From assembly GCA_011390955.1 (NCBI GenBank), contig JAABRM010000074.1, positions 1 to 33,600 on the forward strand: a stretch of DNA of 33,600 nt, in the 5' to 3' direction. Below, piece after piece: positions 6,947-17,120 of this stretch; the first letter of the stretch is position 1; every line of letters starts with the position of its first letter. The DNA comes from Oscillatoriales cyanobacterium (GTDB lineage Bacteria > Cyanobacteriota > Cyanobacteriia > Cyanobacteriales > Laspinemataceae). The position numbers and the translations under genes are program-made. The notes under the pieces are model-generated. The model was not told the origin of the DNA, did not search any database, and saw only the letters and a list, made by a program, of their open reading frames with translations.

Positions 6947-7344
6947 AGCATTATATAGCGGTTCTGGCAGCCCGGTAAATGAGATCGCAATTGAATCCTG
7001 ATGCTAGTATCTCGAATTTTGAGAACAGACCCAAGCGCTTTCCCATCACCTCAGTTTCTCCTAACCGCTTTCTGGTATAACTCCCGCCCTGGAAATCATA
7101 TATAATCAAAGCGATCGCCATTTACCCTATTAAGATCGCAATTTCCCCTATTAATAGGTTGAACTTACAACTAGACCCCAAAACTTAATCTTAAGCATTT
7201 CCTTGAAGATGGCTGATTTATCCTGACGAGAAAATCGTAAACCAGTTGTAGCCGAGTATATTACTCAACGCCATTATCCCAAACCAACCGGAAAAAGCGC
7301 GTAAATCACTCACATATAAACTCACATATAACTCACACAAAATA
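6947..7344. other. Gene-free region with repeat copy 2 (7083-7262)
   Basis: Holds the second copy of the ~175-bp direct repeat (7083-7262), whose internal GATCGC/CCCTATTAA segment is duplicated, then three close copies of CTCACATATAA (7308-7338). No open frame here looks like a gene. Confidence 0.7.
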
Positions 7345-7368
7345 AAGGCGCAACCGGGGTTACGCCTT
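7345..7368 (-). terminator. Rho-independent-like terminator of purF
   Basis: On the minus strand AAGGCGTAACC-CC-GGTTGCGCCTT forms an 11-bp stem with one G-U pair, followed by TATTTTGTGT. It lies about 35 bp after the purF stop codon. Confidence 0.6.
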
Positions 7369-7402
7369 AAGGATAAAAAATCCGCTAATTCACTCGATCG
7401 CC

Positions 7403-8920
7403 TTAGACTTTTTCTAACATCAACTTAGAACGTTTCAGGGCATCGGGGACACCAATTGGATAATCTCCAGTAAAGCAAGCAGAACAGAAATGATTGGTAT
7501 TTTCTCCCGTGGCTTCTAACATCCCTTCCCAACTCAGATAAGCCAAAGAATCTACCCCAATTTGTTCTTTAATTTGTGCCACAGATTTCGTGGCAGCAAT
7601 CAATTGGTCTTGGTTGTCCGTGTCGATACCATAGAAGCAAGGGTGAGTCACGGGTGGAGAGGAAATCCGCATATGCACCTCCGTTGCTCCCGCATCTCGC
7701 AGGGCTTTGACAATTTTTCGGCTGGTCGTGCCCCGCACAATGGAATCATCGACCATGACTACCCGTTTGCCCGTCAACACATCTTTCAAGGGGTTAAGCT
7801 TCATGCGAATGCCCGACTCGCGCATGGATTGAGTGGGTTGGATGAAGGTACGACCCACATAGCGATTTTTAATCAGTCCTTCGGCGTAGGGAATATCCGA
7901 TTCTTGGGAAAAGCCGATCGCCGCAGGAATGCCAGAGTCGGGAACCCCAATAATCACATCCACATCTGCCGGGGCTTCGCGGGCGAGTTGGCGACCCAGA
8001 CGCAAGCGATAGCTGTACAGGGTTTCGTCGTGAACCAGGCTATCAGGACGGGCAAAGTAAATCATTTCAAAGATGCAGAGTTTCCGCTCTGGTTTTGCCC
8101 AGTGATAAGAGGACAGACCTTCTTCCGTAATCCAAACTAATTCCCCAGGTTCCACGTCTCTAAGGTATTCCGCGCCGATAATGTCCAAAGCGCAGGTTTC
8201 CGAGGCGAGGACGTAACGCTGAGGTTGGCTGGGGATGATGCCTATCACCAGGGGTCGAATCCCGTGGGGGTCACGAGCTCCCATAATCCCTTCCGGAGTG
8301 CCAATGGTGAGACTGAAGGCGCCGATGCATTGGTGGAAAGCCGCGATCGCCCCTGATAACCAGTCTTTACCGCTATTCACTTCTTCAGCGATCGCATGAA
8401 CGATCATTTCTGAATCAGTAGTCGTGACTAGATTACAGTCTTTTTCCAGTAACTTTTCTCTCAGTTGGCTGGTATTCACCAAGTTGCCATTATGGGCCAA
8501 AGCAACTGGCCCTAAACGGGTTTCCAACACCGCAGGTTGGGCATTGACCACATGACTCGATCCGGTGGTCGAGTAACGATTATGACCAATGGCAATATTG
8601 CCCTTTAGCTGTTTCAGGATGGTTTCATTGAAGACTTGGGAGACTAATCCCATTTCTTTATGAACCTGGATTTTGCCATCGCCAAAAATCGCCATGCCTG
8701 CGGATTCTTGACCGCGATGTTGTAAAGCAAAAAGGCCAAAGTAAGCGAGTTTGGCCACATCTTCACCAGGAGCATAAACGCCAAAAACGCCACAAGCCTC
8801 TTCGGGCTTATCTAGGCGTTCGATTTCGGCTAAATTTTCCTGATTTTCCTGAGAAAGAGATTTCTCAGGGGGCTGTTCAGCCTCATTCACCTGGTATGAA
8901 ACGGAAGAGTTGGGAATCAT
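7403..8920 (-). CDS. purF: Amidophosphoribosyltransferase
   Basis: A 505-aa enzyme that makes phosphoribosylamine from PRPP and glutamine, the first committed step of purine synthesis, in the cytosol. The N-terminal ~42 residues are a propeptide; cleavage before C43 (EEACGVFGVYAPG) exposes the catalytic Cys of the Ntn glutaminase domain. The C-terminal phosphoribosyltransferase domain has the PRPP loop VVMVDDSIVRGTTSRK (about 385-400). Cysteines for the [4Fe-4S] cluster of the Bacillus-type enzyme are present: SETCAL, THPCFYG, and CSAC near 478-481. Length fits the family. purL is 340 bp upstream on the same strand, separated by heptamer repeats. No clear ribosome site precedes the ATG. Confidence 0.97.
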   Translation of the reverse strand: MIPNSSVSYQVNEAEQPPEKSLSQENQENLAEIERLDKPEEACGVFGVYAPGEDVAKLAYFGLFALQHRGQESAGMAIFGDGKIQVHKEMGLVSQVFNETILKQLKGNIAIGHNRYSTTGSSHVVNAQPAVLETRLGPVALAHNGNLVNTSQLREKLLEKDCNLVTTTDSEMIVHAIAEEVNSGKDWLSGAIAAFHQCIGAFSLTIGTPEGIMGARDPHGIRPLVIGIIPSQPQRYVLASETCALDIIGAEYLRDVEPGELVWITEEGLSSYHWAKPERKLCIFEMIYFARPDSLVHDETLYSYRLRLGRQLAREAPADVDVIIGVPDSGIPAAIGFSQESDIPYAEGLIKNRYVGRTFIQPTQSMRESGIRMKLNPLKDVLTGKRVVMVDDSIVRGTTSRKIVKALRDAGATEVHMRISSPPVTHPCFYGIDTDNQDQLIAATKSVAQIKEQIGVDSLAYLSWEGMLEATGENTNHFCSACFTGDYPIGVPDALKRSKLMLEKV

Positions 8921-9074
8921 GGGTAGAAATGTGCCTTGGTTTGGGGTCGTTAGTTATCGTTAGTTAAAAGATGTCAGATCGATGCTGCATTTCAGGTTAG
9001 AAACGCGATTGCTTCAATTAACCGGGTTTCTGGGATGCAGTTAACTAATCTTAATACTTTCTTAACATTGTAAA

Positions 9075-9179
9075 TTGGTTGTTGGTTGTTGGTTGATGGT
9101 TGTTGGTTGAGGAAAGAGGCAAAAGAGGACAGTAAATTGGTTGTTGGTTGTTGGTTGTTGGTTGTTGGTTGTTGGTTGA
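9075..9179. repeat. Heptamer STRR repeats (TTGGTTG)
   Basis: Two blocks of 7-bp repeats TTGGTTG (9075-9110 and 9137-9179) are separated by GAGGAAAGAGGCAAAAGAGG. They are followed to 9245 by four repeats of a CTCTTTCCTCTATT-like unit. The purL-purF intergenic region of 340 bp contains nothing else recognisable. Confidence 0.9.
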
Positions 9180-9260
9180 GGAAACAGTCGAGAGACTCTT
9201 TCCTCTATTCTCTTTCCTCTATTCTCTTTCCTCCATTCTCTCTCCTATTGAGAGGTTAGA

Positions 9261-11609
9261 TTAGTGCATCCGCCTTTCGATCGCCTGATACCAGCGATCG
9301 CTCATCTCCTTAATACTTACCGCGATTAAGGGCTGGTTAACATCCGTGAAAATTCGTAAATCTCCACCAATCGCCCCTACGGTGCCTAATTTTTGCCAGT
9401 TATTCGCCAATTTTTCTGTCAAATAGGATTCCCAAACCGAAATATGTGCCGCATCCACAGATACGATAATGCGTCCACCACCTTCAGCAAATAACAACTC
9501 ATCCCAACGTACCGCACTGTTGGCGTCAGTAAAAGGCAGATGAATTTCCGCGCCCAATTTACCGCTGATGCAAGATTCAGCCAGGGCTACGGCAAAGCCG
9601 CCCTCAGCGCTATCATGGGCCGATCGCACCCAACCCTCGCGAATACCCGTCCGACAAGCGCTTTGCACGCGGCGTTCCAGGTCAAAATCCACCTTGGGCG
9701 GTTTCCCGGCAACTACTCCATGAATGGCGGCCAGATATTCTGAAGCCCCCAGAGTCAGGCGATCGCTCGTCGGGTAGTCTAAAGCTAATCCCAGCAGATA
9801 AATCCCATCCCCGGACTGTTGAAAACCTTGGCCGCAAATTTGCTGCAAATCGCGGATTAATCCCACCATCCCAATTACCGGAGTCGGATAAATTGGCGTC
9901 GGATTCCCTTGTGAATCCAAGGTTTCGTTATACAGCGAAACATTTCCCCCGGTCACAGGGGTGCCGAATTCCTCGCAAGCTTCGGCAATCCCGCGACAAG
10001 CGGAAGCTAATTGCCAATAGCCGATGGGTTTTTCGGGACTACCAAAATTCAGGTTATCGGTAATCGCCAAAGGTTCCGCCCCGACACAGCTTAAATTCCG
10101 GGCAGCTTCGGCCATCACCGCTTTTGCCCCTTCGTAGGGGTCGAGATAGACATAACGGGGATTGCAATCTACAACACCCGCGACGGCCCGATTAAACTGT
10201 CCAGATGTTTCCAGTTGCGGACGCAAGCGCACCACCCCCGCATCAGCCCCTCCGGGCAGTAACGCGGTGTTATTTTGCACTTGATGGTCATACTGCCGAT
10301 ATACCCAATGTTTAGAAGCGATGCTGGGCGTATCGAGAAGTTGCAAGAGGATATCTGGCCAAGAATGCTGCTTGCCGTTGATTTCTATCCCTTCACGGGT
10401 ACAACTGGGTAAATCATTCACAGACCATTCCCAAGCTTTTTGGGCATATTCTGGCGGTTCGCTGAGAAGTTGGCGATCGTAAATCGGCGTATCATCAGCC
10501 AAAGCACTAGCGGGAATTTCCGCCGCTACACCGCCTTGAAATAAAATCCGCACGATCGGTTCTTCTAGGACAGTTCCGGCAACCACCGCATGAAGTCCCC
10601 AACGGTGGAAAATATCAATTAATTCCTGTTCCCGTCCTTTCTGGGCAACCATCAGCATCCGTTCTTGGGATTCGGATAGCAGATATTCATAAGGAATCAT
10701 CCCCGTTTCCCGTACCGGAATCTTATCCAAATCCAATTCAATGCCCAAACCACCTTTGGCCGCCATTTCTGAGGTGGAACAAGTAATCCCGGCTGCCCCC
10801 ATGTCTTGGGCGGCAACTACTGCACCAGTTTTAAAGGCTTCCAGGCAAGCTTCAATCAGGGATTTTTCCAGGAAAGGGTCGCCTACTTGCACTGCGGGGC
10901 GATCGTCCATTGATTTATCGCTTAATTCCACACTGGCAAATGCTGCGCCCCCCATACCATCCCGTCCGGTGGTTGAACCCACATAGAGCACCGGGTTGCC
11001 CACGCCAGAGGCACCGGCTTTGACAATTTCCGGGGTTTCCATGATGCCCAAAGCCATCACATTGACCAAGGGGTTGCCAGTGTACGCGGGGTCAAAGTAA
11101 ACATCACCGCCCACGGTGGGTACGCCGACCGAGTTACCATAGTGTGAGATCCCATCAACGACCCCCGCAAATAAGCGCCGAGTCCGCGCATCATCGAGGG
11201 AACCAAAGCGCAGGGCATTGAAAAGGGCGATCGGACGGGCACCCATTGTAAAGATGTCCCGCAGAATACCGCCAACCCCAGTGGCAGCCCCTTGGAAGGG
11301 TTCGATCGCACTTGGGTGATTATGAGATTCAATTTTAAACGCCAGTCGTAAACCGTCGCCCAAGTCTACCACTCCGGCATTTTCCCCCGGCCCAACTAAA
11401 ATTCGCGGACCTTGAGTGGGAAATTGGCTCAGGAGGGGTTTGGAGTTCTTGTAGCAGCAGTGTTCCGACCACATGACGCCAAACATTCCCAGTTCGGCTT
11501 TATTGGGGTGGCGTCCGAGACGCTTACAGATTTCTTCATATTCCGCCGGAGTAATACCTTCGGCGGCGATTTCTTCGGGGGAAAAGGGAGATTCGGAGAT
11601 TGCAGACAT
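9261..11609 (-). CDS. purL: Phosphoribosylformylglycinamidine synthase II
   Basis: A 782-aa synthetase that converts formylglycinamide ribotide to the amidine, using ATP and ammonia supplied by PurQ with PurS. This is the short PurL type, without the glutaminase domain. Seen: the N-terminal [18 protein letters not shown] helix, [12 protein letters not shown], the nucleotide/Mg region [35 protein letters not shown], and a second PurM-like half with [13 protein letters not shown] and [10 protein letters not shown]. Length agrees with cyanobacterial and Bacillus PurL. purQ and purS are not in the window. The start codon lacks a clear Shine-Dalgarno site on its own strand. Confidence 0.97.
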   Translation of the reverse strand: MSAISESPFSPEEIAAEGITPAEYEEICKRLGRHPNKAELGMFGVMWSEHCCYKNSKPLLSQFPTQGPRILVGPGENAGVVDLGDGLRLAFKIESHNHPSAIEPFQGAATGVGGILRDIFTMGARPIALFNALRFGSLDDARTRRLFAGVVDGISHYGNSVGVPTVGGDVYFDPAYTGNPLVNVMALGIMETPEIVKAGASGVGNPVLYVGSTTGRDGMGGAAFASVELSDKSMDDRPAVQVGDPFLEKSLIEACLEAFKTGAVVAAQDMGAAGITCSTSEMAAKGGLGIELDLDKIPVRETGMIPYEYLLSESQERMLMVAQKGREQELIDIFHRWGLHAVVAGTVLEEPIVRILFQGGVAAEIPASALADDTPIYDRQLLSEPPEYAQKAWEWSVNDLPSCTREGIEINGKQHSWPDILLQLLDTPSIASKHWVYRQYDHQVQNNTALLPGGADAGVVRLRPQLETSGQFNRAVAGVVDCNPRYVYLDPYEGAKAVMAEAARNLSCVGAEPLAITDNLNFGSPEKPIGYWQLASACRGIAEACEEFGTPVTGGNVSLYNETLDSQGNPTPIYPTPVIGMVGLIRDLQQICGQGFQQSGDGIYLLGLALDYPTSDRLTLGASEYLAAIHGVVAGKPPKVDFDLERRVQSACRTGIREGWVRSAHDSAEGGFAVALAESCISGKLGAEIHLPFTDANSAVRWDELLFAEGGGRIIVSVDAAHISVWESYLTEKLANNWQKLGTVGAIGGDLRIFTDVNQPLIAVSIKEMSDRWYQAIERRMH

Positions 11610-11868
11610 GAGGAGGCAATTGCACCGTTATTACAGCAGACTTATTTTATCTGGATTTTCGGGATTAACCGGGAATTCTACATTTTTTTGTCATAATTTG
11701 CCTAAATTTGCTTTTATAAATATTTAATGTCTGTTATCTGTTACAAATGGTTGATGGTTGTTGGTTGATGGTTGTTGGTTGGCTATTTCTTGTTAGTAAT
11801 TGGCTTAAATTTAAGCAGCGATATTTATGCTTTATCCATATAAGATGGAAATATAAAATGCAATTTAC
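11610..11868. other. Divergent spacer purL/Uma2 with heptamer repeats
   Basis: AT-rich region between divergent genes. It contains a short TTGGTTG/TTGATGG heptamer block at 11747-11781. No open reading frame looks like a gene. Confidence 0.7.
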
Positions 11869-11898
11869 TTGACGAATTTTTACTAATTATGCTATAAT
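11869..11898 (+). promoter_or_regulatory. Sigma70-type promoter of the Uma2 gene
   Basis: TTGACG (11869-11874) and TATAAT (11893-11898) are spaced by 18 bp, ending about 30 bp before the ATG at 11931. It is the best consensus promoter seen in the window. Confidence 0.75.
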
Positions 11899-11930
11899 AT
11901 AGCTGCTATATTTAGCCCAAATCAATCATT

Positions 11931-12515
11931 ATGTCAGTCCAATTACTTAAACGACAATTTACTATCCACGAATACCATAAAATGCCTGAAGCTGGTATTC
12001 TAAAAGAATCGGAAAGAGTAGAACTAATTCGAGGAGAAATTGTTAAAATGTCCCCCATCGGTCGCTTCCATGCCGCCTGCGTGAATCGTTTAGTTAGAGT
12101 CTTGACCAGAGAACTGGGCGATCGCGCCATTGTCGCCGTACAAAACCCCGTTGAATTAGACGATTATTCCGAACCTCAACCGGATATCGCCTTGCTAGAA
12201 AATCGACCGGATTTTTACGCATCAGGACATCCAAAACCGGGGGAAATATTTCTGATAGTTGAAGTGGCAGATAGCACTATAAAAAGCGATAGCGCATCCG
12301 CGCCGCTTCGCGAACGCCAAATCAAAATTCCCCTTTACGCAGAAGACAATATTAGAGAAGTGTGGTTAGTCGATATTAATGAGCAATGTTTAGAAGTTTA
12401 TCGAGAACCTACCCCGAATGGCTATAGACAAGTAGAAAAATTCCAACGGGGTCAAAATTTATCCTTGCAACAGTTTCCCGACCTAAATATTCAAGTGGAT
12501 GAAATCCTCGGTTAA
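11931..12515 (+). CDS. Uma2-family (DUF820) endonuclease-fold protein
   Basis: A 194-aa PD-(D/E)xK-fold protein of the Uma2 family, greatly expanded in cyanobacteria; the biological role is unknown. Family landmarks: ERVELIRGEIVKMSPIG near the N-terminus, PQPDIALL (catalytic Asp), IFLIVEVADST (catalytic Glu), and IKIPLYAEDNIREVWLVDI. Between VADSTIKSD and RQIKIPLY there are eight extra residues (SASAPLRE) that family members normally lack. They come from a 24-bp insertion into a HIP1 site (12291-12314) that keeps the frame. The insertion lies close to the active-site Lys region and may affect activity. A consensus promoter lies just upstream. Confidence 0.88.
   Translation: MSVQLLKRQFTIHEYHKMPEAGILKESERVELIRGEIVKMSPIGRFHAACVNRLVRVLTRELGDRAIVAVQNPVELDDYSEPQPDIALLENRPDFYASGHPKPGEIFLIVEVADSTIKSDSASAPLRERQIKIPLYAEDNIREVWLVDINEQCLEVYREPTPNGYRQVEKFQRGQNLSLQQFPDLNIQVDEILG
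12291..12314. repeat. 24-bp insertion inside a HIP1 octamer
   Basis: The context is GCGAT, then 24 bp (AGCGCATCCGCGCCGCTTCG plus CGAA), then CGC. Removing the 24 bp restores GCGATCGC and a normal Uma2 protein sequence (IKSDRQIKIPLY). The insert is GC-rich and partly self-complementary. Confidence 0.7.
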
Positions 12516-12671
12516 ATAAAAAATACTTAAGGGAAAAGGGAAAAGCGATCGCTTTTGATTACTTATCTCTATAAATTATCCCATCACAGCAATTTTATCA
12601 TCAAAACAATACACCTGTAGGGGCGCAATGCTTGCACCCCTGCTCCCCTGCACCCCTACTCCCCTGCCTTG
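12516..12671. other. Spacer with GTAGGGGCG-type repeat
   Basis: Convergent spacer. Contains GTAGGGGCGCAATGC and iterated CACCCCTACTCCCCTGC-like sequence at 12615-12667, a fragment of the GTAGGGGCG...CGCCCCTAC hairpin family seen again at 22217, 23115 and 23631. Confidence 0.6.
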
Positions 12672-15590
12672 CTATTTCATTCGGGCAAAATGTTCTAACA
12701 AAAGCCGGTGAATAAAAATATAACCGCCGCCAACTTTTTGTAAAAATATCCGTTCCGTTGCCCAATCTAAAAAACGAGCATAGTTCCAGGGAATATCACC
12801 GTTAAAATATAATATCAACCGGAGGATAAAATGTTTGAGAAAAGCCGCACCACCCCCAGCCGCCATGCCGAAACATAGTCCATAAATACCCCAAGTAATA
12901 GGAATCCAGCGTAAAGATTTCGCCCCCATAAACATAATAATTCCCGTAATCAGCCCAAATATCAAAGAATTGGCGATCGACTGGAATATTCCTTGATTTG
13001 GTCGATAATATTCATCTATTCCCGGTTTGGTTAATCCCCGAATCATGCCAACGATGCCGCCAAAAATTAAACCACCTAAAAGGCTACGCACAATCAGAAT
13101 ATTTCTATAATAAACCATAAGTTTGATGATGTGCCAAGCATCCAATAAGCTGATTCTTAGCAAAATAATTTCTATGGAAAGTCGGAGTGTCATCACCATA
13201 AAGGCACCGATTAACATTCCTTGCAAAATATTCTGAACTGTATAAACACCTGACCATCTAAGTTGAGCGATCGGCGAAATATTTTTTGTTTGAAATATTT
13301 TATTGAATAAAAATAAGCAAATTGTTGACAGGAAAAATATTTGTAAAGGATTAAAATTTTTTAGAAAAACCATTACAGATATTATTATTAATATAGAAAA
13401 TAAAATAAATAAATAAATCGACATTAAAATCCCAGATTGATTCAACAACCAAGTTGGCTGCATTCGTTCAATAAAAAAGACCGTCTGGGACTGTTCTACC
13501 ATTTTTTGCGCTAACCAAATTAACCAGTGTTTCGCTTGGGCTTGGGGATAGCGATCGCGATCGCCTCTCCGGTGAAACATTCGGTCAATATAAGTATCAA
13601 ATAAATGTTGTCGCCGTTGGTCTAAATTCATCTGGGGTAATTCATCTAAAGACATTCCCCGATAAGCCAAAGTAATAATATTTAGCATTAAGGGAGAACT
13701 GGCTAACTCTAACAATTGACTATCGGTTTTTAAGGCGGTTCTAACTGCGGCTAATTCTGCCCCGGCATTGGCTAGATAATGCTCAATTTGTTCCAGAGAA
13801 AGAGGCTGAACTGTAATCGCGGCTTGAAACTTTAAACGGTGTTGCAATTCTTGATAATCTTTAATTCGACTGCATACCACCATCTCAATTTCCCCATGTT
13901 CTTGGTGAAATAAATTCAAGGCTTGCACGCAGGCATCTCGGAAACTTAACTTAACTTCATCCAAGCCATCTAATAATAGCAATAATTCTCCTTTCTTTAC
14001 CCAGTTTTTCCCCAGTTCCTTAGCCACTTGATATTGATTATTTAATTCGGTGACTAACCAATCCGTAATGGTTTGTTTTCCTCCTTTCCAGGAAGAGAGA
14101 TTAAAAACTACGGGAATGGGCAAATTGACATCAGCTTCACTCCGGTTAATTAGGTGACGAGTTAATTCTAATAAGGTCATGGTTTTGCCTGACCCTGGAT
14201 TGCCTAAAATTAACAGAGTTCTGCCTATGCCTAAATCGATAAATTTGTCAATTACTTTTGTCCCTGGGGGGAGAATTTGTTGGGACTGTTCTGGGGTTTC
14301 CCAAACTAGGGCAGTGGGTTGAACTACTGCGTCTAGTTCTTCCGCTAATCCCAGTTCAATTAAAGCCCGACCTTGTAAAGATTTGTCTAAAACCCCGGCA
14401 ATCCAGTATTGTTTTACTTTGTTGAGTAAAATTTGCCGATGCCGATATTCGGTTAAGCTAATTTGAGTTGCGGGGATAGTTTTTTCTGGTATAATATCAT
14501 CGAATAATTCAGCTATTAAGGTGAGGTTAAATACTTCTTGATAGATGCGATTGGTTATAGTTAAATTACCCTGGGTTTTTACTACTAAGCCCGTGAGCCG
14601 TAATTCTATATGTTCGGGATTTTCTTTGGCTTTGACTTGTCCCGATCGCCAGATTTTTTGGTATAATTGTAATAACTGGGCGGCGCGATCGCTCCCCATT
14701 AGCCGATTTTGAATCGTTCGCAGATGTTCCGGTTCGTCCTGGGCTTCCCAACGGTCAATAATGCGCGATCGCACCAAATTTTCCACCCAAACATTTTCTG
14801 AACCTGGGGGAATATTCTCGGCAGTTTGTCTAATTAAATCACAGACTTTTTGGGTCAGAAAAGGCTGCCCTCCCGTCCAAGCTAAAACCGCTTTTAACAC
14901 CGCTTGAGGATCGTCAGTTTGACTGGCTAATCCGGTAAATAAAGGGGTCACGGCAGCCAAAGAAAACCCGTTTAACTCAATTCCCCGACCAATATTAAAA
15001 GGACTGCGGACTTTATCTTGAATTAAATCCCCTGGGGTGGCCACACCAAAGGTAGCAAATGTTAACTTTTGATAACTCGGTTTATTCGCCCGATGATTAT
15101 AGCATTCGCGCAAAGTGGCTAAAAAATCATCCACGGAAAAATTTAAACTGAGCAGACTATCAATTTCATCGATAAAAATTACCAGCTTTTCCGGGATTAA
15201 TTTTAATAAAACCTCTTCAATAAACTTACTAAACCGCTGCACATAAGACAGTAACGACCACTGACTCCACCATTCTTCTAAATCAAAGCGATCGTATAAA
15301 TCCAAACTACTAACAATACTATCAATCACCCCCGCATACCATTCTTCTGGGGTAATATCCGAAGTGCCGATCGCCGTCAAATCGATCGCCGCACAGACAA
15401 TTCCCGAACCTTGTAACCGCTGCATAGTTCGCACTCGCAAAGAAGACTTGCCCATTTGTCGAGCATTCAGAACATAGCAGAATTCTCCCGCTTTTAAACA
15501 CTGATAAAGTGCTTCATCTGCGGGACGGAAAATATAAGTCGGGGCATCAACGGGCAAACTTCCCCCAACTTGGTAATCAGAATTAGTCAT
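12672..15590 (-). CDS. Double-NTPase AAA-like/NACHT membrane protein
   Basis: A 972-aa protein joining two NTPase modules. Residues ~10-370 are an AAA-like (AAA_35-type) domain with an atypical Walker [10 protein letters not shown] (42-50) and Walker [10 protein letters not shown] (136-144). Residues ~440-690 are a NACHT domain with Walker A GNPGSGKT (463-470) and Walker B/DE box [11 protein letters not shown] (536-546). About six hydrophobic spans follow (roughly 721-742, 749-764, 786-812, 830-851, 870-889, 896-917), and the C-terminus ends in a soluble tail ([16 protein letters not shown]). The plan fits a membrane-anchored STAND signalling ATPase; NACHT proteins with membrane effectors can act in antiphage defence, but this is inferred. 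Heptamer repeats run up to 3 bp from the ATG, leaving no ribosome site. Confidence 0.85.
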   Translation of the reverse strand: MTNSDYQVGGSLPVDAPTYIFRPADEALYQCLKAGEFCYVLNARQMGKSSLRVRTMQRLQGSGIVCAAIDLTAIGTSDITPEEWYAGVIDSIVSSLDLYDRFDLEEWWSQWSLLSYVQRFSKFIEEVLLKLIPEKLVIFIDEIDSLLSLNFSVDDFLATLRECYNHRANKPSYQKLTFATFGVATPGDLIQDKVRSPFNIGRGIELNGFSLAAVTPLFTGLASQTDDPQAVLKAVLAWTGGQPFLTQKVCDLIRQTAENIPPGSENVWVENLVRSRIIDRWEAQDEPEHLRTIQNRLMGSDRAAQLLQLYQKIWRSGQVKAKENPEHIELRLTGLVVKTQGNLTITNRIYQEVFNLTLIAELFDDIIPEKTIPATQISLTEYRHRQILLNKVKQYWIAGVLDKSLQGRALIELGLAEELDAVVQPTALVWETPEQSQQILPPGTKVIDKFIDLGIGRTLLILGNPGSGKTMTLLELTRHLINRSEADVNLPIPVVFNLSSWKGGKQTITDWLVTELNNQYQVAKELGKNWVKKGELLLLLDGLDEVKLSFRDACVQALNLFHQEHGEIEMVVCSRIKDYQELQHRLKFQAAITVQPLSLEQIEHYLANAGAELAAVRTALKTDSQLLELASSPLMLNIITLAYRGMSLDELPQMNLDQRRQHLFDTYIDRMFHRRGDRDRYPQAQAKHWLIWLAQKMVEQSQTVFFIERMQPTWLLNQSGILMSIYLFILFSILIIISVMVFLKNFNPLQIFFLSTICLFLFNKIFQTKNISPIAQLRWSGVYTVQNILQGMLIGAFMVMTLRLSIEIILLRISLLDAWHIIKLMVYYRNILIVRSLLGGLIFGGIVGMIRGLTKPGIDEYYRPNQGIFQSIANSLIFGLITGIIMFMGAKSLRWIPITWGIYGLCFGMAAGGGAAFLKHFILRLILYFNGDIPWNYARFLDWATERIFLQKVGGGYIFIHRLLLEHFARMK

Positions 15591-15593
15591 TTG

Positions 15594-15667
15594 TTCTTGG
15601 TTCTTAGTTCTTGGTTCTTAGTTCTTGGTTCTTAGTTCTTAGTTCTTAGTTCTTGGTTCTTAGTTTT
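15594..15667. repeat. Heptamer STRR repeats (TTCTTGG/TTCTTAG)
   Basis: About ten 7-bp units of TTCTTGG and TTCTTAG fill the spacer between pdhA and the AAA/NACHT gene and nearly touch the latter's start codon. Confidence 0.9.
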
Positions 15668-15686
15668 CTTCCCTAGCCTATTCCCT

Positions 15687-15714
15687 AAAAAAAGGGCAGG
15701 CAAAAAGCCCACCC
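15687..15714 (-). terminator. Terminator of pdhA
   Basis: On the minus strand GGGTGGGC-TTTTT-GCCTGCCC forms an 8-bp stem with two G-U pairs, followed by seven T. It starts about 16 bp after the pdhA stop codon. Confidence 0.7.
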
Positions 15715-15729
15715 AAAAAAGATTATTTT

Positions 15730-16764
15730 CTATACATCTTCCGCAAAGATAAAGCGATACAGTTCACTGGGATCTGGTTCGGGACTGCTGGTGGCAAATT
15801 CCAGGGAATCATCGATCGCCCCTTGAATTCTTTGGTCGATCGCCTTCAACTCGTCCTCAGAAGCCAAACCATAAGTAATCATGTGGTCAGCCAATCGCTT
15901 AATCGGATCGCGGGCTTGCCAAAATTCCTTCTCATCTTTAGACCGCATTTCGTCGGGGTCAGCCAAAGAGTGACCTCGGAAACGATAGGTCAGGGCTTCA
16001 ATCAGGGTTGGGCCTTCTCCAGCACGAGCACGAGCGATCGCCTCCTTAGCCGCAGCCCGCACTGCCAGCACATCCATCCCATCCACCTCAACACCATGCA
16101 TCCCAAAAGCACTGGCTTTCTTATAAATTTCTGGCACCGAGGTAGCACGTTCGTGGGACATCCCGATCGCCCACTTATTATTTTCCACCACATAAAGAAT
16201 CGGCAGTTTCCACAACACCGACATATTCAAACATTCAAAAAACTGGCCATTATTGGCAGCCCCATCGCCAAAAAAGCAAGCCGTCACTTGATCCGCATTC
16301 TCATCACCCATCGTTTCTCGGCAATATTTGCTGCGAAAAGCCGCCCCCATTGCCACGGGAATGCCTTCAGCCACAAACGCATAACCCCCCAGAAGCCGGT
16401 GTTCTGCGGAAAACAAGTGCATCGAACCGCCACGACCTTTAGAGCAACCCGTAGCCTTGCCAAACAACTCAGCCATCACCTCGCGAGGGGGAACACCCGC
16501 ACTCAAAGCATGAACGTGATCGCGATAGGTACTCGACACATAATCTTCATCTCGCCGCATCGCCCGAATAACGCCGGTAGACACCGCTTCTTGGCCATTG
16601 TAGAGGTGAACAAAGCCAAACATCTTGCCCCGATAATACATTTCGGCGCATTTATCCTCAAACAACCGCCCCAAGACCATATCTTCATACAACATCAATC
16701 CTTCTTCTTGGGTGACTTCTGTTGGACTGGCCTGATAAACTGGTGCAGTTCGCTCCTGAAACAT
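15730..16764 (-). CDS. pdhA: Pyruvate dehydrogenase E1 component, alpha subunit
   Basis: A 344-aa thiamine-diphosphate enzyme subunit that, with PdhB, decarboxylates pyruvate and passes the acetyl group to E2. Seen: the thiamine-diphosphate motif from GDG (166-168) to NN (195-196), the [10 protein letters not shown] segment, the GRGGSMHLF box, and the [12 protein letters not shown] region that carries the regulatory-loop serine in other E1-alpha proteins. Length matches cyanobacterial PdhA. TAGGAGAA lies before the ATG and fixes the start. It is monocistronic here, with its own terminator; pdhB is not in the window. Confidence 0.96.
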   Translation of the reverse strand: MFQERTAPVYQASPTEVTQEEGLMLYEDMVLGRLFEDKCAEMYYRGKMFGFVHLYNGQEAVSTGVIRAMRRDEDYVSSTYRDHVHALSAGVPPREVMAELFGKATGCSKGRGGSMHLFSAEHRLLGGYAFVAEGIPVAMGAAFRSKYCRETMGDENADQVTACFFGDGAANNGQFFECLNMSVLWKLPILYVVENNKWAIGMSHERATSVPEIYKKASAFGMHGVEVDGMDVLAVRAAAKEAIARARAGEGPTLIEALTYRFRGHSLADPDEMRSKDEKEFWQARDPIKRLADHMITYGLASEDELKAIDQRIQGAIDDSLEFATSSPEPDPSELYRFIFAEDV

Positions 16765-17120
16765 TTAATTCTCCTACCGATCGCAAATAAAATTTAGACA
16801 GGTTTTTTCAACTTACCATCTTCGATCGCCACCACCGTGGCAACGGTCGCCGGTCATTGGTCATTAGTTACAGACAAACGACATAAAAACAACGGTCAAC
16901 GGTCAAATATCAACCATTTGCTCTTTTCTCTCTCCTCTCTCCTCTCTACGAGCGCGAGAAGGCGTTCACCGATCCTAAGTGGCGAGTCGCTACGATTAGT
17001 GAATGAGTGTACACTTTTAGCTATGAAGCTAGAGCGTATAATTATCGCACGATAAGGGTGCGTTCGGTCAGAAGCCAAAAACAGCTAACTAGATGTTACT
17101 CGTGAGCAGGGGGATTAATA
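16765..17120. other. pdhA-ftn2 divergent spacer; candidate ftn2 promoter
   Basis: Contains short heptamer-like repeats (GGTCATT, GGTCAAC) around 16853-16910, a CTCTCTCCTCTCT stretch, and a GC-rich GAGCGCGAGAAGGCG repeat fragment. TATAAT at 17037-17042, about 78 bp before the ftn2 start, could be its -10 box; the -35 region is weak. No gene is seen. Confidence 0.5.

Noticed and set aside
7562-8140. 192-aa open frame on the plus strand
   Set aside because: It is antisense to purF, with a composition typical of a shadow frame.
15823-16797. 324-aa open frame on the plus strand
   Set aside because: It is antisense to pdhA over nearly its whole length and matches no family pattern; long shadow frames are common opposite GC-rich genes.
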